DNA from: an uncultured Tolumonas sp.
GTDB lineage: Bacteria > Pseudomonadota > Gammaproteobacteria > Enterobacterales > Aeromonadaceae
NCBI RefSeq assembly: GCF_963556105.2
Contig: NZ_OY829947.1
Coordinates: 1 to 64,000, forward strand
Direction: 5' to 3'
DNA length: 64,000 bases
Both the position numbers and the translations under genes were made by a program. The notes beneath the pieces are model-generated. The model saw only the letters and a list, made by a program, of their open reading frames with translations. It was not told where the DNA came from and ran no database searches. The first letter of the stretch is position 1, and every line of letters starts with the position of its first letter. This document shows positions 1-8,498 of this stretch, in pieces.

Positions 1-69
1 CGTTTATCGCTTAGAAAAACACGATTTGCTTATGACGGTAAATTAATTGAATTAAGGCCTCGTTTTTAA
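1..69 (+). CDS. 3' end of an unidentified plus-strand gene
   Basis: The window opens inside an open frame that reads 22 residues, ending LIELRPRF, before a TAA at 67-69. The frame runs directly into a strong hairpin terminator, which supports it being a real gene end. The basic/aromatic ending (KTRFAYDGKLIELR) is reminiscent of the UTRA effector domain of GntR-family regulators, but 22 residues are too few for a firm family call. The body of the gene lies outside the window. Confidence 0.4.
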   Translation, partial: RLSLRKTRFAYDGKLIELRPRF

Positions 70-82
70 ACGAGGCCTTTTT
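54..82 (+). terminator. Bidirectional intrinsic terminator
   Basis: AAGGCCTCGTTT at 54-65 pairs perfectly with AAACGAGGCCTT at 68-79, followed by TTTTT on the plus strand. On the minus strand the stem is followed by AATTCAATTAA. It lies between the gene entering from the left and the convergent RTX gene that stops at 96, so it may serve both. Confidence 0.8.
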
Positions 83-95
83 AATGTTTATTATT

Positions 96-3000
96 TTATA
101 ATATGAAACTGTCAGCTGCTAAGGTCGTTACACCAGTCAGTGCTATTTCATACTCTGCCGAAACATCAGCATCAGTACTAATTTGTAATACACCACTAGC
201 GAATCGGATCTGCCCTGTTGCGTCGGTTGAGCTAAACACAGTAACAAAACTGAAAGCCTGATCACCAGCCAAAACAGTATTAGCATCAATGCCCGACAGG
301 TCAATTTTATCTAACTCTATCACCTTAAAGTCAGATATAACATCTCGGGTTGTACCAAGCCCCAACTCAGATAACGCATTAAAGTCAAAGCTGTCAGCTC
401 CTGTGCCACCAGATAATGTATCTACACCAATACCACCAACTAGTACATCGTCACCTGCATTACCATATAACAGGTCATTACCTGAACCACCAGTGAGTGT
501 ATTCACGGCTGTATTACCAGTTAGTGTATTTGCCAAACTATTGCCAGCGCCATTAATCGCACCGGTTCCAGTCAATGTCAGTTTTTCAAGGTAATTACCC
601 AGCGTATAACTTATGGATGATTGTACAGTATCAATTTCTGTTGTAAGAGTGCTTGTTTCAGTTACAACATCACCTGTCGAGTCAACAACATAGGTATCAT
701 TACCTGTTCCACCCACCATGGTATCGTTACCAGCTCCTCCATTTAATAGGTCATTTCCGGCTAATCCCATTAACGAATCATTACCTGTTCCACCATTAAT
801 AGTGTCATCCGAATTAGAACCAACATAAGGATTTAACATAGCAGAAGTAACTTTGATATCTTGACCTGACAGGGTGAATGCGGATGTTGCGAATTGACCT
901 GTGAGTTTAATGGCCAGATCTGCGCCCGCAGTAGCATCTGCACCAACAAATAAAGTGGTGACATTGTCGGCACTGCTATATGACATCTGCACCTGATTTG
1001 CCAGCACAGTGCCACCTGTTCCGCTAGCAACTACACCAGAAAATGTTCGTCCGGCAACGCGAATAATATCACTGACCTCTGCATCTCGAATCCAGTCAAC
1101 ACCATTACCAACATTAATACCAAATATATCACTGCCTGAACCGCCGAATAATACATCAGACCCCGCACTGGCATTTAATATATCGTTACCACCCCCGCCT
1201 TGAATGGTGTCATCGCCATCCCATGAATAGAGGCGATCGGCGCCCGCCCCTCCCGTCATATTCAATTTTTCAAAAGAATAGAAACTAACGGAATTTTTTT
1301 CAGCAGTATCATAATAACGGTACCAGCCATACCCTTGGTCCTGTCCGATAACGCTACTTGAAGAACTAGAGAAGTTAAAAACCAGCAAGTCTGTACCATT
1401 TCCACCATTTGCACTGTCTCGCCCACCACCAGTTTTAACAGTGTCAGCTCCATCACTTGCATTAATGACATCATTATAATTCAGTGCAGCTGTACTTATA
1501 TAATCATTAGCAAGCCCAGATGTTAGAGAGATACTCTCAATACCTGCAACGGTAGTTCCAACACCAGTTACAGAACCAGAGCCTGTAGCATCTAAAGTGA
1601 AACTTATAGCTGTTGTTAGTGCACTATAATCAGCAATCCAGCGATCAACACCAGTACCACCATTGATAGTATCAATACCCGCGACGCCCTGTAACACATC
1701 ATTGCCCGCATTACCGACTAGATTATCGTTATTCGCAGCACCTATTAGATAGTCGCTGCCGCTTCCTCCTCTGAGATCAAATTTTTCAAATGAATAAAAA
1801 TTAACGGAATCTGTTCCTTGTAAGTTTCCATATTTTAACCATCCATAGCCAGTATCCGTTCTTTGCACTGAACTCGTTGAGCTGCTATAGTCAACCACAA
1901 GTCTATCGATACCATCGCCACCATTGGCTTGGTCAATTCCTCGACCAAGATTAACTGCGTCATCGCCACCTGAAAGACTCACTACATCATTGAGAACATA
2001 TCCAGAAGTGTTTACAACATCGTTCCCAGCGCCAGTTGTCAGGTTAAGGCTTTCCACTTTATTAATAGATAACCCAGCGGCTGTCCCCTGAGCAACGGTT
2101 TGCCCCGTTGATAACGTAATAGAAACATTTAGCAAGCTGGCGGATAAATCTGCCTGCCACCGATCTATACCCGCACCGCCATCTATAACAGCAAGCCCCG
2201 CATCGGAAATAAGAAAATCATCTCCATTTCCACCGTTTAGAGTGTCATTACCTCCAAATCCGCGAAGTGTATCGTTCCCAGCGCCACCAATAAGATTAAA
2301 TCGTTCAATACCGTAGTAATCCAGCTGATTACCATCAACAGACTGAAAACGATACCAACCATATCCTTGATCTGAAAACGTAATTGTCCCTGTAGATGCT
2401 GACCAATCCATATTAACTAAGTCATCACCATTGCCCGCATTCAATACATCTTGACCACGGCCAACTGTGATAGTGTCGTTACCATCGCCAGTTGTAATTG
2501 AATCATTAAATGCAGCACTATTTGCACGGACAACATCATTACCTGCACCTGTAGTAATATTCAGTTGTTCAATATTTTTGAATTTGGCACCAGTGCTTGA
2601 GCTTTGAAAATTGGAGCCCACAATAGTGTCTGCAGCACTGAGTAGGTCAACCGTTGAATTTAGCACACTACTATAATCAACAACCCAAGTGTCAGTTCCT
2701 GATCCGCCATCAATTTTATCAACGGCACCATAACCGACAAGAGTGTCATTTCCTGCCCCACCAATTAGTGTATCAGTATCCGCCCCCCCTCGAAGATAGT
2801 CATCACCAGCTCCCCCCGTAAGGTTAAATCGCTCAAAACCATAAAACTGAATAGTGGCTGTGGGTTCTTCCCCATTCTGATAACGCCACCACCCATAACC
2901 CCAGTCAACAAGTTTTATATTCTCCAGAGCAGATGAATAATCCATCGAAAGTAAGTCGATACCATCACTGGCATTCAACACATCATTACCAAGACCTGAT

Positions 3001-3554
3001 GCAATAGTGTCATTACCATTGCCAGTATTTATAACATCATCGCCCTGCATATAACCGGTATTAATGTTATCCGCACCGATGCCTGTAGTAATATTAACTG
3101 CCTCAATATTCGCCAGTTTAGTACCAGTAACCGCAACAGTCGTTTGAACACCGCCCGAGCCTAAAGTCACTTCCACATTGCTGTTAATACTAGTGTAATC
3201 AATAACCCAAGTATCTTTTCCTGCCCCCCCATCCAGGGTGTCAGCCCCAAGATAACTTCGAATTACATCATCACCACCTCCTCCAGTGATTGTATCAGCT
3301 TGATCTCCGCCCCGCAGGTCATCTGAACCGGAACCTCCTGTAATATTGAATTTTTCAAAGTTATAGAAACCAATACCACTGTACACATCATCAGTAAAAT
3401 AACCCCAGCCGTAGCTAGAATAATAACGAATGGGGCCAGTTGCAGCACTCCAATTCATGATTAATGTATCAGTTCCATCTAACCCATTAACTTCAGCAGT
3501 AGTATTAAATAGGGAAGTATATGTGTCATTCCCTGTAGTTGCTGTGAATGCCAT
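96..3554 (-). CDS. RTX repeat protein exported by type I secretion
   Basis: A 1152-residue secreted protein. The start at 3554 (MAFTATTGND) is chosen because AAGGAG lies six bases upstream; the ATG at 3560 abuts that ribosome site. Glycine/aspartate nonapeptides (GGAGNDTLRGG type) recur throughout; in this family they bind calcium and fold as a beta-roll after export. Superimposed are five long modules, each with a GYGW(Y)RY aromatic motif (about residues 47, 219, 397, 569, 741), an FEKFNLTGGAGND stretch and a DGGxGxDxWxxDYSS stretch. Residues ~905-1050 carry conventional RTX repeats. Residues ~1050-1152 resemble the serralysin/M10 C-terminal domain (DVISDFK, DKIDLSGID) and end in DSFIL, acidic then hydrophobic as in T1SS signals. 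No protease HExxH motif is seen, so an adhesin or surface-layer role is inferred. Its exporter is encoded divergently. Confidence 0.88.
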   Translation of the reverse strand: MAFTATTGNDTYTSLFNTTAEVNGLDGTDTLIMNWSAATGPIRYYSSYGWGYFTDDVYSGIGFYNFEKFNITGGSGSDDLRGGDQADTITGGGGDDVIRSYLGADTLDGGAGKDTWVIDYTSINSNVEVTLGSGGVQTTVAVTGTKLANIEAVNITTGIGADNINTGYMQGDDVINTGNGNDTIASGLGNDVLNASDGIDLLSMDYSSALENIKLVDWGYGWWRYQNGEEPTATIQFYGFERFNLTGGAGDDYLRGGADTDTLIGGAGNDTLVGYGAVDKIDGGSGTDTWVVDYSSVLNSTVDLLSAADTIVGSNFQSSSTGAKFKNIEQLNITTGAGNDVVRANSAAFNDSITTGDGNDTITVGRGQDVLNAGNGDDLVNMDWSASTGTITFSDQGYGWYRFQSVDGNQLDYYGIERFNLIGGAGNDTLRGFGGNDTLNGGNGDDFLISDAGLAVIDGGAGIDRWQADLSASLLNVSITLSTGQTVAQGTAAGLSINKVESLNLTTGAGNDVVNTSGYVLNDVVSLSGGDDAVNLGRGIDQANGGDGIDRLVVDYSSSTSSVQRTDTGYGWLKYGNLQGTDSVNFYSFEKFDLRGGSGSDYLIGAANNDNLVGNAGNDVLQGVAGIDTINGGTGVDRWIADYSALTTAISFTLDATGSGSVTGVGTTVAGIESISLTSGLANDYISTAALNYNDVINASDGADTVKTGGGRDSANGGNGTDLLVFNFSSSSSSVIGQDQGYGWYRYYDTAEKNSVSFYSFEKLNMTGGAGADRLYSWDGDDTIQGGGGNDILNASAGSDVLFGGSGSDIFGINVGNGVDWIRDAEVSDIIRVAGRTFSGVVASGTGGTVLANQVQMSYSSADNVTTLFVGADATAGADLAIKLTGQFATSAFTLSGQDIKVTSAMLNPYVGSNSDDTINGGTGNDSLMGLAGNDLLNGGAGNDTMVGGTGNDTYVVDSTGDVVTETSTLTTEIDTVQSSISYTLGNYLEKLTLTGTGAINGAGNSLANTLTGNTAVNTLTGGSGNDLLYGNAGDDVLVGGIGVDTLSGGTGADSFDFNALSELGLGTTRDVISDFKVIELDKIDLSGIDANTVLAGDQAFSFVTVFSSTDATGQIRFASGVLQISTDADVSAEYEIALTGVTTLAADSFIL

Positions 3555-3751
3555 AACCATCTCCTTATATAGTCTGGTAAGCTTAGATCTCTAAATTCCA
3601 AACAAATTTCAGGAACCGCCTAAACCTATCAAACAAAATAGTGCTATTTCATTCTGCAGAGGCATAGCCAACTAGACCTCTTGCACCATCAAGTAAAGTA
3701 TGGTATACGGAGGTGGTTTTTTAAGCTGGGTTCTATTTTTTTGATTACAAA

Positions 3752-3765
3752 ATGATCTAAATCAA
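3752..3765. promoter_or_regulatory. FNR-like box
   Basis: ATGATCTAAATCAA matches the FNR consensus TTGATnnnnATCAA at nine of ten defined positions. It lies between the divergent RTX and T1SS genes, so oxygen-dependent control of either is possible. CRP-family sites overlap this consensus, so the identity of the factor is uncertain. Confidence 0.4.
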
Positions 3766-3885
3766 ATGAAAAAGTTTTAACTCGAAATTTTTTATTGTCG
3801 CATACATCACTTGCTCAATTCTTTTCACCCGCCCTCACTGACTATTGGCAATGAACAAAAAATTTAAGTATTCGTTCCGTATTTA

Positions 3886-3918
3886 TCCTCCGAGTAGATC
3901 GGAGGAATAATGAAATAA
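3886..3918 (+). promoter_or_regulatory. SD-sequestering hairpin and two-codon leader
   Basis: TCCTCCGA (3886-3893) pairs perfectly with TCGGAGGA (3899-3906) around the loop GTAGA. The 3' arm is the Shine-Dalgarno sequence GGAGGA. Four bases later comes ATG AAA TAA (3910-3918), a Met-Lys-stop mini-frame. It is in frame with the long open frame that continues from TTG at 3919 into the T1SS ATPase. The arrangement suggests translational control of the export operon, or a nonsense mutation in an N-terminal extension. Confidence 0.5.
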
Positions 3919-4032
3919 TTGTTCAATATCAGTATTTTCTCAAAAAAAAATAAATATTTAGCTCATCCTCTGATAGCCTATACCTCCTACTTCAAAGCAC
4001 TCATACTAAATATAATTCAAGGCACCAAAATC

Positions 4033-5736
4033 ATGCGTTTATCCTTCACTCCAAGCAATGAAATAGCTAATGCATTAATGTCTTACAAACGGGCATTTGG
4101 GGCATTAGCGATGTTCAGTGGTGTAATCAACCTGCTAATGCTACTTCCATCAATTTATATGATGCAGGTATACGATCGGGTGTTATCTAGCCGAAGTGAA
4201 ATGACATTAATAATGCTTACTATCATCACTTTAGGGCTATTCTTGTTAATGAGTCTGCTTGAATGGATACGCGCTATGATTCTAGTACGTGTGAGTGCAG
4301 GTTTAGATGTAACCTTAAGCCCTCGAGTGTTCACGGCTTCATTTGAAAGAAATTTACGCGAAACATCCAGCAACCCAGCACAACTGCTGGGAGACCTTGC
4401 TACAATTCGCCAGTTTGTTACCGGCAATGGCCTATTTGCTTTTTTTGATGTGCCTTGGCTACCAATATATCTTTTTGTTGCATTTCTTTTCCATCCAATC
4501 TTAGGTTTTTTTACTTTGGCGGGAATATTACTTCTGCTAGGACTCGCTTTTTGGAATGAAATCGCAACAAAAAAACAATTATCAGAAGCAAACCAACTTG
4601 CAGCATTCGCAGGAAATTATGCTAATAGCACATTACAAAATGCAGAAGTTATCGAATCAATGGGAATGCTGAACAACTTGCAGAAACGCTGGTATGTTCT
4701 TCAACAAAAAATAATCGTACTTCAAGCAGACGCTAGTGATAAGAATGGCCGAATTGGTGCACTTACACGCTTTATCAGAATTAGCTGGCAATCAATGGCC
4801 TTAGGTGTTGGGGCAATATTGGTTATTGAAAACCAAATCACAGGTGGCATGATGATAGCCTGTTCAATTGTTTTGGGTCGCGCTATGGCTCCTGTAGAAC
4901 AAGCTATAGGTACATGGAAACAATTAGCGGGGGTTCGCAGTAGTTACACGCGATTGCTTAAACTTCTTCAAGAATATCCTGCTCGCTCTTTACCCATGGA
5001 TTTATTAGCACCTGAAGGTGCCCTCACGGTCGAACATGTCAGTATTGCACCTCCAGGGACTAAACAATTCAGCTTACGAAATGTAACTTTCAATTTAGCG
5101 CCAGGCGAAATTTTAGGTGTAATAGGCCCCTCTGCATCAGGGAAATCAACCTTGGCACGAGCGTTAGTTGGTGTGTGGCGACCTCAACAAGGTACAGTTC
5201 GAATTGATAATGCAGATATACAACAATGGAGCCGCGACCGACTGGGCATACATATGGGATATCTTCCTCAGGATATAGAACTTTTTAATGGTTCTGTCGC
5301 AGAAAATATAGCTCGATTTAATGACGTTGACTCAGAACAAGTTATTGCTGCCGCTAAATTGGCTGGAGTCCATGAAATGATTCTTCATTTACCTAATGGT
5401 TATGATACTAACTTAGGTGCAGGAGGATTTGGACTTTCTGGTGGGCAAAAACAACGAATTGGCTTAGCTCGAGCCGTATATCGGATGCCTGCGTTGATCG
5501 TTCTTGATGAACCAAACTCTAATTTAGATGACCAAGGAGAAGCTGCTCTTGTTTCAGCAATATTGGCACTAAAAGCAGCAAAATCCACTGTAGTATTAAT
5601 CACTCATCGTCCGAGTATTGTTGCTTCTGTTGATAAATTATTGCTTTTGAAAGATGGAATGCCTCAGTTATTTGGCCCCAGAGACCAAGTACTTCAATCT
5701 ATTGCAAATGCAAGAAAACAAACCAATCACGCATAA
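4033..5736 (+). CDS. Type I secretion ABC transporter (PrtD-type ATPase/permease)
   Basis: Inner-membrane ATPase/permease predicted to drive one-step export of the neighbouring RTX protein through the adaptor and TolC channel encoded next. The open frame extends back to a TTG at 3919, but the ATG at 4033 gives MRLSFTPSNEIANAL and a 567-residue protein. That matches the usual length and N-terminus of the PrtD/LapB-like subfamily, which lacks a C39 peptidase domain. The membrane domain (~residues 20-310) contains the family motif GVINLLMLLPSIYMMQVYDRV. The ATPase domain shows Walker A GPSASGKS (365-372), signature LSGGQ (468-472), Walker B LIVLDEP (488-494) and the switch His in ITHRPS. The next gene follows after 17 bases. 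The start is the least certain part. Confidence 0.9.
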   Translation: MRLSFTPSNEIANALMSYKRAFGALAMFSGVINLLMLLPSIYMMQVYDRVLSSRSEMTLIMLTIITLGLFLLMSLLEWIRAMILVRVSAGLDVTLSPRVFTASFERNLRETSSNPAQLLGDLATIRQFVTGNGLFAFFDVPWLPIYLFVAFLFHPILGFFTLAGILLLLGLAFWNEIATKKQLSEANQLAAFAGNYANSTLQNAEVIESMGMLNNLQKRWYVLQQKIIVLQADASDKNGRIGALTRFIRISWQSMALGVGAILVIENQITGGMMIACSIVLGRAMAPVEQAIGTWKQLAGVRSSYTRLLKLLQEYPARSLPMDLLAPEGALTVEHVSIAPPGTKQFSLRNVTFNLAPGEILGVIGPSASGKSTLARALVGVWRPQQGTVRIDNADIQQWSRDRLGIHMGYLPQDIELFNGSVAENIARFNDVDSEQVIAAAKLAGVHEMILHLPNGYDTNLGAGGFGLSGGQKQRIGLARAVYRMPALIVLDEPNSNLDDQGEAALVSAILALKAAKSTVVLITHRPSIVASVDKLLLLKDGMPQLFGPRDQVLQSIANARKQTNHA

Positions 5737-5753
5737 TTAATAGAGTAGTCATA

Positions 5754-7076
5754 ATGATTGAAAAAGAGTTATTAGACTTTAAGCCTGATACAAATACAAA
5801 AAAACCAATTATATTTGGTTTGACTTTATTGCTGCTTGGCTTTGGTAGTTTTCTATTGTGGGCTTTTATTGCTCCACTAGATCAAGGTATTTCAGGAACA
5901 GGAACCGTCCGAATTTCCGGAGAAAGAAAAGAGGTTCAAGCCTTAACTGGTGGAGCGATTGAATCACTTAAAGTACGAGAAGGTGATTTGGTTTCGGAAA
6001 ATCAAGTGCTAATACAACTAAGTAAAGTACAAGCAGAGTCACAATTAAATATAATTATGACTCAATGGAGTATTGCACGTGCAACTCAAATTAGACTACA
6101 AGCAGAACAAACAAATAAAAAAGAAATATCCTGGCCAATAGAGTTAACAAAACTAAATTCAGATCCACGAATAAATGCACTAATTGAACTGCAAAACCAA
6201 CAGTTTCAAACAAGAAAATCAGAATTTGAGAGTACTTTAGCCATATTAAATAGAAATTTAGATGGATTAAAAGAACAATTAAACGGATATATAACCATAA
6301 AGAAAAGCCATAATGAACAATTAAACTTTCAAACTCAAGAGTTAATGGGTCTTAAAGATTTAGCAAAAGATGGATATGTTGCCAGAAATAAATTATTAGA
6401 AGCAGAGCGAAACTCAGCACAATTAACAGCTCAATTAGCTGAAGACCTATCAAATATAGGAAAAACACAACAATTGATTGCTGAAACTCAACTTAAAATA
6501 CTTTTAAACAAACAAACATTTCGTAAAGAAGTTGAAACACAATTATCTGATGTAAGTAAAGATGTAAATAGCCTTGCAGATCGTCTTAAATCAGCTCAAT
6601 TTGAGGTAGAGCACACTGAAATAAAATCGCCCACATCAGGACAAATAGTTGGCTTAAAAGTGCATACAGACGGTGGAGTCCTTAGTGCAGGACAACATAT
6701 AATGGATATTGTGCCGAATAATAGTCCATTAATTGTTGAGGCGAAATTTTCATCTATTGTTCTGGATAAATTAAAACCAGGATTAAAGGTTGATTTACAT
6801 TTTTCAAGTTTGAACCGTGTAGAGACACCAAAACTTGAAGGCGAGGTTAGAACGGTATCAGCAGATCAATTAATTGATGATGCGACAAGACAACCTTATT
6901 TTGTTGCAGAAATCACACTAACCCCAAAGAGTTTAAATGACTTAAAACAGAAAAAAATAGATATACGTCCAGGTATGCCAGTTGATGCCGTAGTCATCAC
7001 GGGAGAACGAACTATGATTAACTACCTAATTAAACCTTTTTCTCGTAGAGTTCTTAGCTCTTTTAAGGAAGATTAA
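5754..7076 (+). CDS. HlyD-family T1SS periplasmic adaptor
   Basis: Membrane fusion protein of 440 residues linking the inner-membrane ATPase to the outer-membrane channel. A short cytoplasmic N-terminus is followed by one membrane segment (~19-40). A split lipoyl/barrel-sandwich domain has one half near residues 50-90 (VQALTGGAIESLKVREGDLV) and the other near 292-322 (IKSPTSGQIVGLKVHTDGG). Between them lies a long Gln/Lys/Glu-rich coiled-coil hairpin (~95-290). The C-terminal beta-barrel ends in RPGMPVDAVVITGERT, typical of PrtE/HlyD proteins. It sits 17 bases after the ATPase and one base before the TolC-like gene, so the three are surely one operon. The DNA is strikingly A-rich. Confidence 0.92.
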   Translation: MIEKELLDFKPDTNTKKPIIFGLTLLLLGFGSFLLWAFIAPLDQGISGTGTVRISGERKEVQALTGGAIESLKVREGDLVSENQVLIQLSKVQAESQLNIIMTQWSIARATQIRLQAEQTNKKEISWPIELTKLNSDPRINALIELQNQQFQTRKSEFESTLAILNRNLDGLKEQLNGYITIKKSHNEQLNFQTQELMGLKDLAKDGYVARNKLLEAERNSAQLTAQLAEDLSNIGKTQQLIAETQLKILLNKQTFRKEVETQLSDVSKDVNSLADRLKSAQFEVEHTEIKSPTSGQIVGLKVHTDGGVLSAGQHIMDIVPNNSPLIVEAKFSSIVLDKLKPGLKVDLHFSSLNRVETPKLEGEVRTVSADQLIDDATRQPYFVAEITLTPKSLNDLKQKKIDIRPGMPVDAVVITGERTMINYLIKPFSRRVLSSFKED

Positions 7077-7077
7077 A

Positions 7078-8409
7078 ATGCGTAATTTAATTTTCTTTAT
7101 CAGTATTTTTTTCCTGATAGATAAATGTAATGCAATTACCCTTATTAATGCTTTTGACGATGCATATAAATCTGATGCTCAACTGCAATCAGCAAGATTT
7201 GCTTTAGATGCAGCAAAAAAAGAAGAAGATATTGGTTTATCTTATCTGCTCCCAACTCTAAGCTTTGGTGGCAAAGTGATTAAATCAACAGGTGTTACTG
7301 ACTTAGATCAAAACACTATTACTGGGAATAAGAATTATAGTAGTAATAATGACTACTCAAGCAGAAGCAGCACTATTACATTACGCCAACCTATTTTTGA
7401 TTTGGAACGCATAGCCCTTTACAATCAGGGAGAAATAAAATCATTAATTGGTGAAGAACAGTATTTAGCTGAAGAGCAGAATTTCTTCAGTCGTCTCGTA
7501 GAGAATTATTTTAATGTATTAAAAATACAACATGAAATAACACTATCCGAAGCGCAACAAAAATCGATAGAAGGTTTAGTAAAACAAACTAAAGGCTTAT
7601 TTAATGCAGGTGAAGGTACAATTACTGACATTGATGAAGCACAAGCTAGATTGGATTTAATTTTATCTCAACAAATTGAACTTTCAGCTCAATTACAAAA
7701 CAGCCAAAGAGAGCTTGCAAATCAAATAGGTCAATGGCCTGATAGTTTAATGTCTTCTTCTGAAAAAATACCTGAAAACTCATTGATTAAAGCTGATGAA
7801 AATTATAGTTATTGGCGAGATATGGCTTATAGAAAAAGTCCTATCATAGCAATAAGAACTGCCACTGTTAGCTTGGCTAAATATAATTTAATTCAGCAAA
7901 AAGCAGGGCATACTCCAAAAGTTGCAATAGCAGGACAACTTAGTAGAACTAACATAGATCAAATCAATAGTACTCAGGATAGAACAGATAAGACTATTGC
8001 TCTTACTATTGATATTCCGATATATGCAGGTGGTGGTGTTAATGCCTATAGTCAAAAATCATTAGCACTGTTGAATAAAAGCCAAATTGATTTGGATACG
8101 GCGCGACAACAAGTAACTCTAGATGTTGAACGTTATTATCTCGGTGTTTCAAGTGGATGGCAAAAATGTAAAGCTTTACTTTCAGCGATACGTTCAAATC
8201 AAAAAGCAGTTCTCTCCGCAGAAAAAGGATTGCAAGCAGGTACTCGTTCAACTATTGATGTACTAGATGCACAAGAGCGCGTTTTTTCAGCCAAACGTGA
8301 CTTATTAAATACAAAACTAACCATGTTATTAAGTCTAGTAAAATTAAAAGTTTCCATTGGGGAAATGAATAAAAATGAACTACAGAAAATTGAAAACTTA
8401 TTACAATAA
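7078..8409 (+). CDS. TolC-family outer-membrane channel
   Basis: Outer-membrane efflux protein of 443 residues, the third member of the T1SS operon. A signal peptide (hydrophobic ~3-15, probable cleavage after CNA at ~19) precedes ITLINAFDDAYKSDAQLQSA, the usual TolC opening. Two internally related halves each contain long helices; the repeat signatures are LFNAGEGTITDIDEAQARLD in the first half and GLQAGTRSTIDVLDAQERVF in the second. The family forms a trimeric channel-tunnel. The start codon is one base after the adaptor's stop, consistent with translational coupling. A dedicated TolC beside the ATPase and adaptor is the PrtDEF arrangement rather than the HlyBD arrangement, which borrows a distant tolC. 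Confidence 0.92.
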   Translation: MRNLIFFISIFFLIDKCNAITLINAFDDAYKSDAQLQSARFALDAAKKEEDIGLSYLLPTLSFGGKVIKSTGVTDLDQNTITGNKNYSSNNDYSSRSSTITLRQPIFDLERIALYNQGEIKSLIGEEQYLAEEQNFFSRLVENYFNVLKIQHEITLSEAQQKSIEGLVKQTKGLFNAGEGTITDIDEAQARLDLILSQQIELSAQLQNSQRELANQIGQWPDSLMSSSEKIPENSLIKADENYSYWRDMAYRKSPIIAIRTATVSLAKYNLIQQKAGHTPKVAIAGQLSRTNIDQINSTQDRTDKTIALTIDIPIYAGGGVNAYSQKSLALLNKSQIDLDTARQQVTLDVERYYLGVSSGWQKCKALLSAIRSNQKAVLSAEKGLQAGTRSTIDVLDAQERVFSAKRDLLNTKLTMLLSLVKLKVSIGEMNKNELQKIENLLQ

Positions 8410-8434
8410 CCAAGTTTAATTCGCCAAATAAAAG

Positions 8435-8468
8435 CCATCTTTGATTATATTTTTAACATCAAAGATGG
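8435..8468. terminator. Hairpin between convergent genes
   Basis: CCATCTTTGAT (8435-8445) pairs with ATCAAAGATGG (8458-8468). It lies between the end of the T1SS operon and the convergent glycosyltransferase. A T-rich tract follows loosely on each side, so it may end both transcripts. Confidence 0.55.
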
Positions 8469-8498
8469 TTATCAGAACCTATTTTTACATAGACCCTA

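Larger units (their letters stand above)
3555..4032. promoter_or_regulatory. Divergent regulatory region, RTX / T1SS
   Basis: A 478-base AT-rich stretch separating the divergent RTX and exporter genes. It contains an FNR-like box and a hairpin that covers a strong Shine-Dalgarno sequence, both listed separately. No other coding sequence was recognised. The promoters of both transcription units should lie here, but -35/-10 elements are too degenerate to call by eye. Confidence 0.5.

Noticed and set aside
289..594. Plus-strand open frame opposite the RTX gene, and other short frames at 833-1474 and 3263-3448
   Set aside because: They are shadows of the highly repetitive, compositionally biased RTX coding sequence; none has a ribosome site or plausible protein sequence.
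96..3554. Regular repeats that could suggest a CRISPR array
   Set aside because: The repeats follow codon structure, encode RTX nonapeptides and lack uniform spacers; there are no cas genes.
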